From NCBI RefSeq assembly GCF_014192475.1, contig NZ_JACHXZ010000003.1, positions 372,001 to 436,000 on the forward strand: a stretch of DNA of 64,000 bases, given 5' to 3'. Of this stretch, positions 40,344 through 49,618 are shown piece after piece (position 1 is the first letter of the stretch; each line of letters starts with the position of its first letter). The notes beneath the pieces are model-generated. The model made no database searches and was not told the DNA's origin. It worked only from the letters and a program-made list of their open reading frames with translations. A program made the translations under genes and the position numbers. Origin of the DNA: Simiduia aestuariiviva (GTDB lineage: Bacteria > Pseudomonadota > Gammaproteobacteria > Pseudomonadales > Cellvibrionaceae).

Positions 40344-40967
40344 TCAAGGCTTGGCGGGCGGCACTTGCGCCCAGCTGGCGATCACTTTATCGATGTCGCC
40401 GCCATGCTGTTTATGGGCCTGAGCAAATTGGCTGCGAAAGGTCTTGCCAAGATTAATGCCGTTGAGCACCACATTAATCAGCTTCCATTCGCCGGTGGTG
40501 CGATTCTTGGCCATGGTGTAATCGATAATTTGCACACCCGAGGCCGTGGTCACTTCCTGCCGCACCGCCACTCGATTTTGACCGGCAGCTTCTGGCCCCA
40601 AAGGGGGGATATTCATTTCCGCCTCGACATAACCCGTCATGCCTTTCGCATAGGTAGACACCAAACTGTCGCGAAACACATCTCCGAAGCGGGCGATCTG
40701 TTGCGGCGTTGCTGTTTTGGCTGCGGGCCCCATAACCACGCGAGCGATAAATCCAAAGTCCACCACCGGCTCTAAAATAGCGCGCATATCGGTTAGCAGC
40801 TGAACCGCTTCAGGGTCTTTTTCGGCGTCGTGCTTATTGACTGCCGTCTTTAACGAGCTGACCACCTGCACCACTACCTCGCGCGGCCCTACCTCGGCAG
40901 CTGAATAGGCCGCTGCTGAAAACATGACGCTGACACCCAATAGAGCACCTAAAATCCGAGAACCCAT
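40344..40967 (-). CDS. mlaC: Phospholipid-binding periplasmic protein MlaC
   Basis: The soluble shuttle of the Mla lipid-transport system, which carries phospholipid between the outer-membrane MlaA-porin complex and the inner-membrane MlaFEDB transporter. Signal peptide SRILGALLGVSVMFSAAAYSAA, then VDFGFIARVVMGPAAKTATPQQIARF and YTMAKNRTTGEWKLINVVLNGINLGKTFRSQF. The start at 40967 has GGAGAG 8 nt upstream; the ATG at 40973 is only 2 nt from it. Unusually, mlaF, mlaE, mlaD and mlaB are not next to it: the neighbours are kdsD (divergent) and ibaG. Confidence 0.95.
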   Translation of the reverse strand: MGSRILGALLGVSVMFSAAAYSAAEVGPREVVVQVVSSLKTAVNKHDAEKDPEAVQLLTDMRAILEPVVDFGFIARVVMGPAAKTATPQQIARFGDVFRDSLVSTYAKGMTGYVEAEMNIPPLGPEAAGQNRVAVRQEVTTASGVQIIDYTMAKNRTTGEWKLINVVLNGINLGKTFRSQFAQAHKQHGGDIDKVIASWAQVPPAKP

Positions 40968-41149
40968 ACCCATAACTCTCCATCAAATTCGATTAATAGC
41001 TCGGCAGCCACTGCCCAGCATCGGGCCGCTATTCTACCTTATTGCCACAAAGGCCCGTGCAGATTTTCACAATAGATTGCGACATACACCACCATTCGAG
41101 AGCCGCAAACACCGATGGCGACGCACTTGCGCCCCGTCGCACAGGTGTG

Positions 41150-41176
41150 CTGACAATCATGAGTGGGCACTATACC
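41150..41176 (+). promoter_or_regulatory. Candidate promoter of the kdsD operon
   Basis: CTGACA (41150-41155) and TATACC (41171-41176) with a 15-nt spacer, 53 nt before kdsD. Spacing is short, so confidence is modest. The 40968-41228 gap holds nothing else I can name. Confidence 0.35.
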
Positions 41177-41228
41177 ATTACGCCCCTGAACGGAAACTGA
41201 ATCACCTTACCGCCGAGCGAGCAATGTC

Positions 41229-42203
41229 ATGACTCAACACCAAGCTTTTATTGACTCAGGAAAGCGCACCGTCAAGATCGAGCTAGACGCCATAGATGCA
41301 TTGCATGGGCGGTTAAATGACGAGTTTGCTCAGGCCTGTGAATTAATTCTCGCGTGCCAAGGTCGCACCATAGTCACCGGCATGGGTAAATCTGGGCACA
41401 TCGGCGGCAAAATTGCGGCCACCCTTGCCAGCACTGGCACGCCCGCATTTTTTGTACACCCGGGTGAGGCAAGTCACGGCGATTTGGGCATGGTAACCCG
41501 TCAAGACGTGGTGATTGCAATTTCCAACTCCGGCTCATCTTCCGAAGTTCTGACGCTGATCCCGCTCTTTAAGCGCATGCAAATTCCCATTATCAGCATG
41601 ACCGGCAACCCCAACTCACCACTGGCACAGGCCGCTGATGTCAACCTCGATATCAGCATTGAGGCCGAAGCCTGCCCATTGGATTTAGCGCCCACATCAT
41701 CCACCACGGTGACGCTGGTCATGGGTGATGCGCTGGCAGTGGCACTGCTGGAAGCCCGGGGTTTCACCAAAGAGGAGTTTGCGTTTTCACACCCAGGTGG
41801 CGCACTGGGGCGCAGACTGCTCATCCGCGCCAGCGATTTGATGCACGCGGGTACAGAGCTACCCAAGGTGACACCGGATTCACCCTTGTCGGTGGCACTG
41901 GTGGAAATGACCCGCAAAGGTTTTGGTATGACAACCATTGTGGATGCCTCGGATCAGTTGATCGGCGTATTCACCGACGGCGATCTGCGCCGCTGTGTGG
42001 ATCAAGGGGCCAACCTCGCGACGGCCACCATGGCCGAAGTCATGACGCGCAACCCACTGACGGTAAAAACGCAACTGCTTGCGGCTGAGGCATTAACGCT
42101 AATGGAGCAGCGCAAAATTACCGCATTGGTGGTCGAAGATGACGAAAACCACCCCGTGGGATTGTTGCACATGCACGACATACTTCGCGCCGGCATCGTT
42201 TAA
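41229..42203 (+). CDS. kdsD: Arabinose-5-phosphate isomerase KdsD
   Basis: Interconverts ribulose 5-phosphate and arabinose 5-phosphate, the first step to the LPS sugar Kdo. An N-terminal SIS domain (VTGMGKSGHIGGKIAATLASTG; FVHPGEASHGDLGM; ISNSGSSSEVL) is followed by two CBS domains (about 205-325; LMHAGTELPKV and VMTRNPLTVK). 324 residues, the usual length. First of a long operon that continues with kdsC 15 nt on. Confidence 0.97.
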   Translation: MTQHQAFIDSGKRTVKIELDAIDALHGRLNDEFAQACELILACQGRTIVTGMGKSGHIGGKIAATLASTGTPAFFVHPGEASHGDLGMVTRQDVVIAISNSGSSSEVLTLIPLFKRMQIPIISMTGNPNSPLAQAADVNLDISIEAEACPLDLAPTSSTTVTLVMGDALAVALLEARGFTKEEFAFSHPGGALGRRLLIRASDLMHAGTELPKVTPDSPLSVALVEMTRKGFGMTTIVDASDQLIGVFTDGDLRRCVDQGANLATATMAEVMTRNPLTVKTQLLAAEALTLMEQRKITALVVEDDENHPVGLLHMHDILRAGIV

Positions 42204-42218
42204 TTTATGGAACACACC

Positions 42219-42743
42219 ATGACTTCTGTACAAGACCAAGCCAAACGCATCAAGCTGCTACTGCTTGACGTCGACGGTGTACTAACTGATGGCAAACTTT
42301 ATTTCGACAATCAAGGCAATGAAATGAAGGCCTTCAACACCCAAGATGGGCACGGTATCAAACTGCTGCAAAAATCCGGGGTGAAAGTGGGCATCATCAC
42401 CGGTCGCAAGAGCGATCTTGTGGCGCGCCGCGCTGGAGATCTTGGCATTACCATTTTAGTACAGGGCCGCGAGGACAAATTTATCGCGCTCCAAGAAATC
42501 TTGCGCAATGACCCCATGCCATTGGAACACATCGCCTTTATGGGTGATGACCATCCAGATCTCACCTGCATGGTCAAAGTGGGACTGGCCATGACCACGG
42601 CCAACGCCCATCCCGACGTCGTGGCGCAAGCGCACTGGCAAAGCCGGCGCAACGGTGGCGAGGGGGCTGTCCGCGAGGCGTGTGATTTTTTAATGCAGGC
42701 GCAGGGCACACATCAGGCTCTGCTCGACACCTATATCCGTTGA
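42219..42743 (+). CDS. kdsC: 3-deoxy-manno-octulosonate-8-phosphatase KdsC
   Basis: A HAD phosphatase that makes free Kdo. The nucleophile motif is LLLDVDGVLTDG (DxD), with IITGRKSDLVARRA and GDDHPDL supplying motifs II-IV, and the 174-residue cap-less form matches KdsC. Two close ATGs exist; 42219 has GGA 7 nt upstream, 42207 has none, so the second is preferred. Coupled to kdsD. Confidence 0.96.
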   Translation: MTSVQDQAKRIKLLLLDVDGVLTDGKLYFDNQGNEMKAFNTQDGHGIKLLQKSGVKVGIITGRKSDLVARRAGDLGITILVQGREDKFIALQEILRNDPMPLEHIAFMGDDHPDLTCMVKVGLAMTTANAHPDVVAQAHWQSRRNGGEGAVREACDFLMQAQGTHQALLDTYIR

Positions 42744-42845
42744 ACCGCCTTAAGACTGTGCAGCAGCTACATATGCAGCAACTACAATAAACAACGCGGC
42801 TTACCGTGCAGCAGCCACCCTCTCAAACAGAAAGGAATATCACCT

Positions 42846-43430
42846 TTGGCGCTAGTTAAAAAGATTCTGCCCGCCATTGTCGCGCTCATTGTGATCGCCT
42901 ACCTGTTCATATTTGAGACGCCCTCCACAAGGCTATTCGACAAGCCATCTGATCAGGCCACACAGAAAGCGCCCGCTTTTTTTATGACGGACTTTGTCAG
43001 CAGCCAATATGACGAAAATGGGCGACTAAGCCAGCAATTGCGAGGCTTGCGAGCAGACCACTTTCAACCAAAGGGCAAGGCAAGCGCAAAGGACTACACG
43101 CTGGTCCAACAGTTGAAGGCGGACATCTACAATCCAGACCAAGCGCCGTGGCATATTGTCGCCGACAAAGGGCGAGCCACCCATCGCGGCGATCGTATAG
43201 AGCTAACCGGCAACGTCCACCTTTTTCAAAAGGACCCAGTGAAGGGCGTAACGGAACTCTTTACCAATAAATTAATCTACTTTACTAAGCGTCAAGTTGC
43301 CCAAACTAACGCACCCGTAAAAATTGTGACACCTCAAGGCGTCACCACGGCCAAAGGTTTGAAGGCAAACATCAAAACCGAACAATTCACCTTAACGAAA
43401 AAGGTCAAAGGTATTTATGAACCGGATTAG
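42846..43430 (+). CDS. lptC: LPS export protein LptC
   Basis: The bitopic inner-membrane component of the LPS bridge that passes LPS from LptBFG to LptA. N-terminal helix ILPAIVALIVIAYLFIF, then a periplasmic jellyroll with FFMTDFVSSQYDENGRL and WHIVADKGRATHRGDRIELTGNVHL. The start is TTG at 42846, 9 nt after AAGGA; no ATG or GTG is suitable. 194 residues. The 102-nt gap before it has two copies of GTGCAGCAGC (42758, 42806). It overlaps lptA by 14 nt. Confidence 0.94.
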   Translation: MALVKKILPAIVALIVIAYLFIFETPSTRLFDKPSDQATQKAPAFFMTDFVSSQYDENGRLSQQLRGLRADHFQPKGKASAKDYTLVQQLKADIYNPDQAPWHIVADKGRATHRGDRIELTGNVHLFQKDPVKGVTELFTNKLIYFTKRQVAQTNAPVKIVTPQGVTTAKGLKANIKTEQFTLTKKVKGIYEPD

Positions 43431-43941
43431 AACTGCCGCACTGGCGCTACTGTGCAGTGTGTGCCTCATACCTCTTGCACAGGCGCTGCCCACCGATCGC
43501 GACCAGCCCATTCACATTGACGCTGACACTGCAGACCTAGACCAAAAAGCGGGTATCCTTACCTACATAGGCAATGTGGTGATCGACCAGGGCAGTATTC
43601 ACATTGAAGCGGCGAAGGCGGTTATCTACAGTAAAAACAGTGAGGTATATCGCGTGGTCGCGACGGGCGGACCCGCCCACTTTCAGCAACAACCCGAACT
43701 CAACAAACCGCTGGTTAAGGCTCAGGGCAATTCTCTGGTGTACGATGTTTCGAGTGAAAAACTCACCATTACTGAGCACGCGAGAGTAGAGCAAAACGGC
43801 TCCGTCATTACCGGCGACGTGATTAACTACGACATTCATCTGGCAACCGTAGAAGCTGGGCGACGCACGGAAAACAGTGAGCGGGTAAAAGTTATTTTAC
43901 AACCGCAGAACAAAAAACCAGTGGAGCAAGATGCCGAATGA
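43417..43941 (+). CDS. lptA: LPS periplasmic bridge protein LptA
   Basis: Polymerises into the periplasmic bridge for LPS. Signal peptide [23 protein letters not shown], then [24 protein letters not shown] and repeated OstA-type beta strands ([35 protein letters not shown]). 174 residues. Starts inside lptC and overlaps lptB by 4 nt (ATGA), so the three are co-translated. Confidence 0.96.
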   Translation: MNRIRTAALALLCSVCLIPLAQALPTDRDQPIHIDADTADLDQKAGILTYIGNVVIDQGSIHIEAAKAVIYSKNSEVYRVVATGGPAHFQQQPELNKPLVKAQGNSLVYDVSSEKLTITEHARVEQNGSVITGDVINYDIHLATVEAGRRTENSERVKVILQPQNKKPVEQDAE

Positions 43942-44663
43942 GCCAACTGTGCGCACTGAATTTGGCCAAGAGTTACAAAGGCCGGCGAGTAGTCATAGAC
44001 GTTTCTATGGAAGTAAAAAGCGGCCAAATTGTCGGTCTACTAGGTCCCAATGGCGCTGGTAAAACCACTTGTTTTTATATGATCGCAGGTCTGGTTGAGA
44101 GTGACGCGGGCACCGTGCGCATCGACGATCAAGACTTGACGCCCCTGCCAATTCACGGGCGCGCGCGCGCGGGCATTGGGTACTTGCCGCAGGAGGCCTC
44201 AGTATTTCGCAAACTGACCGTGGCCAACAACATTCTCGCTATATTGGAAACGCGTAAAGAGCTCAGCCGTGAACAGCGACTCGCCCGCATGGAAGCGCTG
44301 CTCGAGGAGTTCAATATCACCCACATCAGAGACAGCTTGGGCATGGCATTGTCTGGTGGCGAACGGCGGCGCGTGGAAATCGCTCGAGCACTGGCCACAG
44401 AGCCACGCTTTATCCTGCTGGATGAACCCTTCGCGGGCGTAGACCCCATTTCAGTGGGCGATATCAAACAAATTATTCAGCACCTGAAAGCGCGCGGCAT
44501 CGGCGTGCTTATTACCGACCACAATGTCCGCGAGACACTGAGTATTTGTGAAAAGGCCTACATCGTCAGCGAAGGGCACATTATTGCCGAAGGCGATGCG
44601 AATACCGTGCTGGCAAACCAGCGCGTGCGCGAAGTCTATCTGGGCGATCAATTCACCCTGTAA
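43938..44663 (+). CDS. lptB: LPS export ATPase LptB
   Basis: The cytoplasmic ATPase that powers LPS extraction by LptFG. Walker [11 protein letters not shown]-loop [13 protein letters not shown] (the LptB-typical form), signature LSGGERRR, Walker [13 protein letters not shown] and switch TDHNVRETL. 241 residues. Followed by rpoN after 160 nt, as in most gammaproteobacteria. Confidence 0.98.
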   Translation: MSQLCALNLAKSYKGRRVVIDVSMEVKSGQIVGLLGPNGAGKTTCFYMIAGLVESDAGTVRIDDQDLTPLPIHGRARAGIGYLPQEASVFRKLTVANNILAILETRKELSREQRLARMEALLEEFNITHIRDSLGMALSGGERRRVEIARALATEPRFILLDEPFAGVDPISVGDIKQIIQHLKARGIGVLITDHNVRETLSICEKAYIVSEGHIIAEGDANTVLANQRVREVYLGDQFTL

Positions 44664-44764
44664 AACCTAAACTATCGACTGACCTTTCCGACTAAAGCGA
44701 GCTCAGGCCATAAAGGCATGGAGCTTGCTTGTCAATATTGCCTGTCCCTAACCGGATGACTACA

Positions 44765-44803
44765 CTTGGGTGGCGCCTACCGTTGTAACAGGCCGCCACC
44801 AAG
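44765..44803 (+). promoter_or_regulatory. Hairpin overlapping the rpoN ribosome-binding region
   Basis: CTTGGGTGGCG (44765-44775) pairs with CGCCACCAAG (44794-44803), one bulged G, and the 3' arm includes the start of the AAGAGGA site at 44801-44807. Seen in sequence; a regulatory role is inference. Confidence 0.4.
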
Positions 44804-44823
44804 AGGATGTAAGTCATCAACTT

Positions 44824-46359
44824 ATGAAGCCATCTCTACAGCTCAAGCTCGGTCAATCGCTGACCATGACCCCCCAATTGCAACAGGCTATCCGCCTATT
44901 GCAACTGTCGACGCTGGATCTTCAGGCCGAAATTCAAGAGGCCCTAGAGTCCAACCCCATGCTGGAAATGGCGGAAGGCGATGAACCCGGTGCCAATGCA
45001 GAGGGTAGTGGCGATAAAAGTGAATTTGATACCCCGCAATCGTCACAATCTGAAAGCGGCAAAGACAATACCATCGAAACCTCCACCAGCGCCGACGCCA
45101 ATGGCGAGAGTGCCATGGACGCGGACTGGAGCAACGATATCCCCGACGACCTCCCAGTGGACACCAATTGGGACGACATCTACACCTCTGGCCCCGCAAG
45201 CGGCAGTGGCGGTGGCACCGACGACGACCGCGACTATGAACGCGATGACAGCGGCGGTGAAACACTTCAAGAACACTTGCTTTGGCAACTCAATTTGACC
45301 CCCATGTCCGACCGTGATCGCGTGATCGCCATGTCCATCATTGACGCCATTGAACCCAGCGGGCTGCTCGCCTCCCCACTTGAAGAAATTGCTGACGGAT
45401 TGCACCAAGAGACAGAATTGCAGGACGATCCACTCGAAATGGACGAGGTTTTAGCAGTACTGCATCGTCTTCAGCAGTTTGATCCACCCGGTGTTGCGGG
45501 CCAAGACCTCTCGGAATGCCTGTTAATTCAACTGCGCGCGCTACCTGCCACTACGCCTCTCCTAGATGCTGCTAAACTCATTGTAAAGGATCACTTGGCC
45601 CTGCTCGGCAGTCGCGATTACAAACAATTAATGCGCCGCTGCAAACTCAAGGAAGCCGAACTCGCCCAGGTTATTGGGCTGATCCAAACCCTTAACCCGC
45701 GCCCAGGCGAGACCATCAGCCGGGCCGATACTGAGTATGTCATCCCGGATGTCTTTGTCAGCAAAAAACAGGATCGGTGGCTAGTGGAACTCAACCCCGA
45801 CATCGCGCCTAAAATCCGTATCAATTCTGGCTACGCATCACTAGTCAAGCGCGCCGACACCAGCCGAGACAACAATTTTCTGCGCGACAATCTGCAAGAG
45901 GCGCGCTGGTTTCTCAAAAGCTTACAGAGCCGTAACGAAACCCTGTTGAAAGTCGCTACCTGTATCGTCGAAAAGCAGGTGGGCTTCTTTGAGCACGGGC
46001 CCGAAGCCATGAAGCCCATGGTGCTGCACGATATTGCGGAAGAAGTGGGGATGCACGAATCCACTATCTCGCGAGTGACTACGCAAAAGTACATGCACAC
46101 CCCGCAGGGTATATTTGAACTCAAATATTTCTTTTCCAGCCATGTGAGCACAGACTCAGGTGGCGAGTGCTCGTCAACGGCAATTCGCGCCATCATCAAA
46201 AAATTGGTGGCCGCGGAAAACCCCAAAAAGCCCCTGAGCGACAGCAAAATTACCAAGCTACTTGAAGAGCAAGGCATTCAGGTTGCCCGGCGCACGATCG
46301 CCAAATACCGGGAATCTCTTGGAATTGCCGCCTCTAATGAGCGCAAACGACTAATTTAG
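44824..46359 (+). CDS. rpoN: RNA polymerase sigma-54 factor RpoN
   Basis: The alternative sigma factor for -24/-12 promoters that need AAA+ activators. Region I starts [28 protein letters not shown]; an acidic region II of about 110 residues follows; the core-binding domain and HTH lead to the C-terminal RpoN box [14 protein letters not shown]. 511 residues from 44824, where the family start lies; the frame is open from 44770 but the extra residues are not conserved. The nearest ribosome site, AAGAGGA, is unusually far (16 nt) and overlaps a hairpin. Confidence 0.97.
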   Translation: MKPSLQLKLGQSLTMTPQLQQAIRLLQLSTLDLQAEIQEALESNPMLEMAEGDEPGANAEGSGDKSEFDTPQSSQSESGKDNTIETSTSADANGESAMDADWSNDIPDDLPVDTNWDDIYTSGPASGSGGGTDDDRDYERDDSGGETLQEHLLWQLNLTPMSDRDRVIAMSIIDAIEPSGLLASPLEEIADGLHQETELQDDPLEMDEVLAVLHRLQQFDPPGVAGQDLSECLLIQLRALPATTPLLDAAKLIVKDHLALLGSRDYKQLMRRCKLKEAELAQVIGLIQTLNPRPGETISRADTEYVIPDVFVSKKQDRWLVELNPDIAPKIRINSGYASLVKRADTSRDNNFLRDNLQEARWFLKSLQSRNETLLKVATCIVEKQVGFFEHGPEAMKPMVLHDIAEEVGMHESTISRVTTQKYMHTPQGIFELKYFFSSHVSTDSGGECSSTAIRAIIKKLVAAENPKKPLSDSKITKLLEEQGIQVARRTIAKYRESLGIAASNERKRLI

Positions 46360-46441
46360 CACACGAGTATTGGTGCCCCGGGCTGGTATTGCACCAAAAC
46401 GGGGCGGATGACACGCAAACGCAGCGACATAGGAGCAGCAA

Positions 46442-46732
46442 ATGCAAATTAACATCAGTGGACACCATCTCGACCTGACTGACGCCATCAAGAGCTATGT
46501 CAACACCAAGCTCGAAAAGCTCGAACGCCACCACGACCGAATAACCAGTATTAATGCCATTCTCAGCGTTGATAAACTACAGCAAAAGGCAGAGGCAACC
46601 GTCCACGTGAGCGGCGGCGAGTTTTTCGCTGACTCAGAGTCAGAAGACCTGTATGCTGCCATCGACACACTCACCGATAAGCTGGATCGCCAACTTATCA
46701 AGCACAAAGAAAAGCTTCGAAGCCACCGTTGA
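46442..46732 (+). CDS. hpf: Ribosome hibernation promoting factor (short HPF)
   Basis: Binds the 30S decoding region and promotes 100S dimers in stationary phase. Short form of 96 residues: QINISGHHLDLTDAIKSYVNTKLEKLERH and DLYAAIDTLTDKLDRQLIKHKEKLR. AGGAG lies 6 nt before the ATG. Its place after rpoN is conserved. Confidence 0.96.
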   Translation: MQINISGHHLDLTDAIKSYVNTKLEKLERHHDRITSINAILSVDKLQQKAEATVHVSGGEFFADSESEDLYAAIDTLTDKLDRQLIKHKEKLRSHR

Positions 46733-46736
46733 ATCT

Positions 46737-47198
46737 ATGCAGTTTGAAAACCTTCTAGCCCCACGCCGTGTTCAACACGGCGTGGATGGCGTCAGCAAAA
46801 AGCGCGCGCTGGAAATTTTGGCCGACCTAATCTCCAACGACATCCCCTCCCTTTCCGCCGATGACCTTTTTCGCAGCCTAGTAGCGCGTGAGCGGTTGGG
46901 CAGTACGGGTTTAGGTCACGGCATTGCGATACCCCATTGCCGCGTCGCCAAATGCGAGGCCACCATTGGTGCGTTGATTATTTTATCGAAGCCCATTGAT
47001 TTTGATGCCATTGATGGCGAGCCCGTCGACGTTATTTTTTCACTGATGGTGCCCGAAGAGGCCAACGGTGAACACTTACAAATGCTGGCCAAGTTGGCTG
47101 AGCTGTTTCAGCAAGAAGATTTTCGCGCACAATTGCGCAGTGCTGACTCGGATCAACTGCTCTATAGTAGGGTAGTGCAACACCTAACCGCCGTTTAA
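46737..47198 (+). CDS. ptsN: Nitrogen PTS enzyme IIA (PtsN)
   Basis: The terminal phosphoacceptor of the nitrogen phosphotransferase system, which signals nitrogen and potassium status. The phosphorylated histidine is His67 in GLGHGIAIPHCR. Start at 46737 (153 residues); the frame is open upstream into hpf but family alignment and the 4-nt gap after hpf favour this ATG. Works with NPr (ptsO) encoded two genes on; PtsP is not in the window. Confidence 0.95.
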   Translation: MQFENLLAPRRVQHGVDGVSKKRALEILADLISNDIPSLSADDLFRSLVARERLGSTGLGHGIAIPHCRVAKCEATIGALIILSKPIDFDAIDGEPVDVIFSLMVPEEANGEHLQMLAKLAELFQQEDFRAQLRSADSDQLLYSRVVQHLTAV

Positions 47199-47211
47199 GG
47201 AACGACTGTCC

Positions 47212-48102
47212 ATGACCACTGAGCCAACCCATCCTAGGTTAATCGTCGTCAGTGGGCGGTCGGGCGCAGGCAAGAGTACCGCGCTCCACGTGCTTGAAGA
47301 CTTGGGTTTCAACTGCATCGATAATCTCCCGCTGAGACTTTTGCCAGAACTGGTGAAACAACTGGAGACCGACCCTACAGACCAACAAACCTTTGCTATC
47401 AGCGTTGACGCGCGCAATGCCTGGCGCGAGCTCACTCGCTTTCCACAAATCATTGCCTCCGCTCGCAACAGCGGGATTCACATTGAAGTGATGTTCCTCG
47501 ATGCCCGCTCGCCGGCGCTGATCCAGCGCTTCAGCGAAAACCGCCGCAAACACCCGCTGAGCGGTGAAGGGGTTGCGTTGCGCGATGCGCTAGTCAAAGA
47601 GCGGGAGCTGCTTCAACCGGTAGTGGATCTCGCTGATTTGGTGATCGATAGCACCAACCTCACCCTGCACCAGTTGCGAGATTTGGTGAAAACCCGCGTG
47701 CGCCTGTCAGGTGAAACCACCATGGCGCTGCAACTTATGTCCTTTGGTTTTAAGCGGGGCGTACCCGTGGATGCCGACTTCGTGTTCGATGTGCGCTGCC
47801 TGCCAAATCCCTACTGGAAACCCCAACTACGGGCGCAGACGGGAAAAGACAAAGGGGTAGCTGATTTTTTGGAAGAGCAGGAAGACACCGGCGTGATGCT
47901 GGCCGATATTTTTAACCACATCCAAAAATGGCTTCCAAAGTTCGAGGCCAGCAACCGCAGCTACATGACCGTAGCCATCGGTTGTACCGGCGGCCAACAC
48001 CGCTCTGTCTACATTGCCGAGCGACTGCACCAACAACTGCTGAGCGACTACCCCAACGCCCAGCTTCGCCACCGAGAACTGGCGGTCAACACTGAGCAGT
48101 GA
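47212..48102 (+). CDS. rapZ: RNase adapter protein RapZ
   Basis: In enterobacteria RapZ guides RNase E to the sRNA GlmZ and so controls amino-sugar synthesis; it is an ATP/GTP-binding protein. Walker A VVSGRSGAGKST near the N-terminus, LDARSPALIQRFSENRRKHPL, and the C-terminal VAIGCTGGQHRSVYIAERL are diagnostic. 296 residues. 13 nt after ptsN. Confidence 0.97.
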   Translation: MTTEPTHPRLIVVSGRSGAGKSTALHVLEDLGFNCIDNLPLRLLPELVKQLETDPTDQQTFAISVDARNAWRELTRFPQIIASARNSGIHIEVMFLDARSPALIQRFSENRRKHPLSGEGVALRDALVKERELLQPVVDLADLVIDSTNLTLHQLRDLVKTRVRLSGETTMALQLMSFGFKRGVPVDADFVFDVRCLPNPYWKPQLRAQTGKDKGVADFLEEQEDTGVMLADIFNHIQKWLPKFEASNRSYMTVAIGCTGGQHRSVYIAERLHQQLLSDYPNAQLRHRELAVNTEQ

Positions 48103-48104
48103 CT

Positions 48105-48371
48105 ATGGAGAGGCAAGTCGAAATCATCAACAAATTGGGGCTACACGCCCGCGCGGCCGCCAAAATGGCAACCCTGGCTGCGCGCTTTGGCTGTAAAATA
48201 CAAGCCGTTGTCGAGGGCAAGCAAGTGGACGCGAAAAGTGTCATGTCGTTGATGCTATTGGCTGCCGGCAAAGGGACTCACATGACGCTAATCACAGAGG
48301 GCGACGATGCCGAGGAAGCAATGACGGCACTGGTAGCCCTGATAGACGATCGCTTCGGCGAAGGCGAATAG
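48105..48371 (+). CDS. ptsO: Phosphocarrier protein NPr (HPr-like)
   Basis: Relays phosphate to PtsN. The active histidine is in NKLGLHARAAAKM, and KSVMSLMLLAAGKGT is the conserved Ser-46 region. 88 residues from the ATG at 48105. A GTG at 48099 overlapping the rapZ stop is an alternative; the ATG is 8 nt after GAG. Last gene of the nitrogen-PTS part of the operon. Confidence 0.95.
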   Translation: MERQVEIINKLGLHARAAAKMATLAARFGCKIQAVVEGKQVDAKSVMSLMLLAAGKGTHMTLITEGDDAEEAMTALVALIDDRFGEGE

Positions 48372-48460
48372 GCCGCTGTCGCTCTGCGCGCAACTTCGGT
48401 ACCATGCGCGGCCTGAACTATCCCGGAACTTCCGGGCACTCCACCAAATGCGGAATACCC

Positions 48461-48979
48461 ATGGCGCACGACAACCACCCCTATGACGAGTCTGAAGAAG
48501 ACACTCCCAAAAGTCGCACACAGATCAAAAAAGAAATGCTCGCGCTGCAAGAGCTCGGCGGTAAATTGTGCGAACTCAACAACGAGCGACTAGCTAAAAT
48601 TCCTCTGCCCGATTTACTGCGCAACGCCATTGTTGAAATGGGCCGGATTAAGACCCACAACGCGAAGCGTCGCCACATGCAATTCATTGGGCGCTTGATG
48701 CGTGAAGCGGATCACGAGGCGATTGCCGACGCCTATGCGCAGCTTACGCAAGTATCAGAGCAGCACGTGCAACAGCAGCATTTAGCGGAGCGCTGGCGCG
48801 ACCAGATACTCAGTGAAGGCGATGCGGCCATTAATGCATTTTTATTGGATTATCCCAGTGGCGACCGCCAACAACTGCGTCAATTGGCACGCAGTGCGGG
48901 GCAGGAAGCCAGCAAAGGCAAACCGCCCAGCAGCGCACGCAAGCTATTCCGCGCCCTGCGCGACTGCATAGTGAGTTGA
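48461..48979 (+). CDS. darP: Ribosome biogenesis factor DarP (YjgA, DUF615)
   Basis: A dual-action large-subunit assembly factor. The acidic, basic-mixed N-terminus (DESEEDTPKSRTQIKKEMLALQELGG) and the DUF615 helices (LPDLLRNAIVEMGRIKTHNAKRRHMQFIGRLM) are clear. The start at 48461 (172 residues) agrees with the family; the frame upstream to 48404 includes a palindromic CCCGGAA/TTCCGGG and is likely untranslated. Its stop overlaps the next start. Confidence 0.93.
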   Translation: MAHDNHPYDESEEDTPKSRTQIKKEMLALQELGGKLCELNNERLAKIPLPDLLRNAIVEMGRIKTHNAKRRHMQFIGRLMREADHEAIADAYAQLTQVSEQHVQQQHLAERWRDQILSEGDAAINAFLLDYPSGDRQQLRQLARSAGQEASKGKPPSSARKLFRALRDCIVS

Positions 48980-49596
48980 TACCGGTGTTTGATGGAGTTC
49001 TGTTTATCGCGGGCCTAATTGGCTGCGCCGTATTTGCTATTTCTGGCGGCCTCGCCGCTGCCCAGCGACAGCAAGATATCATGAGTTTTATTTTATTGGG
49101 CGTAGTGACGGGATTAGGTGGCGGCACGGTACGCGATCTAGTGCTCAACAAACCCAGTATTTTCTGGCTCGCCGACCCGCTCTATCTTTACGTCTGTGTA
49201 GGCGCCGCCGCACTCACCTACTTTTTGGCGCCAGTGTTGGCGTCAAAATATAAAACACTGGTGTGGATGGATGCCGCCGGTATGGCGCTTTTTAGTGTCA
49301 CCGCGACCCACACTACCTTGCAGTGGCACGATGCTTGGCTGGTGGCTATGGCGATGGCGATGATAACCGCATCGTTCGGCGGCATTATGCGCGACGTTCT
49401 GCTCGACCAGATGCCCGTGATACTAGAGCCAGAAATCTATGTGTCGGCAAGCTTGCTGGGCGCACTGGTTTACTTAATTGCCCACGCCTTCCCACTGCCA
49501 ACACCCTGGGCTATCGGACTCGGCACTATTGCGGCGTTTAGCCTGCGCGGTGCGGCAATAATTTGGGACCTGCGACTGCCAAAATACCGGGACTAA
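48976..49596 (+). CDS. Trimeric intracellular cation channel (TRIC/UPF0126) family protein
   Basis: A small polytopic membrane protein of the bacterial TRIC channel family. Two UPF0126 repeats are visible: IGCAVFAISGGLAAAQRQQDIMSF...GGGTVRDLVL and AAGMALFSVTATHTTLQ...ASFGGIMRDVLL. About seven hydrophobic segments in 206 residues. The start is either TTG at 48976, overlapping the darP stop, or GTG at 48985; ribosome sites are weak for both. Ion specificity is not readable. Confidence 0.9.
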   Translation: MIPVFDGVLFIAGLIGCAVFAISGGLAAAQRQQDIMSFILLGVVTGLGGGTVRDLVLNKPSIFWLADPLYLYVCVGAAALTYFLAPVLASKYKTLVWMDAAGMALFSVTATHTTLQWHDAWLVAMAMAMITASFGGIMRDVLLDQMPVILEPEIYVSASLLGALVYLIAHAFPLPTPWAIGLGTIAAFSLRGAAIIWDLRLPKYRD

Positions 49597-49618
49597 ATTG
49601 GCTTCCTCGCCCTGTCGT

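Noticed and set aside
42758-42815. Repeated GTGCAGCAGC in the kdsC-lptC gap
   Set aside because: Only two 10-nt copies; too little to call a repeat element or a binding site.
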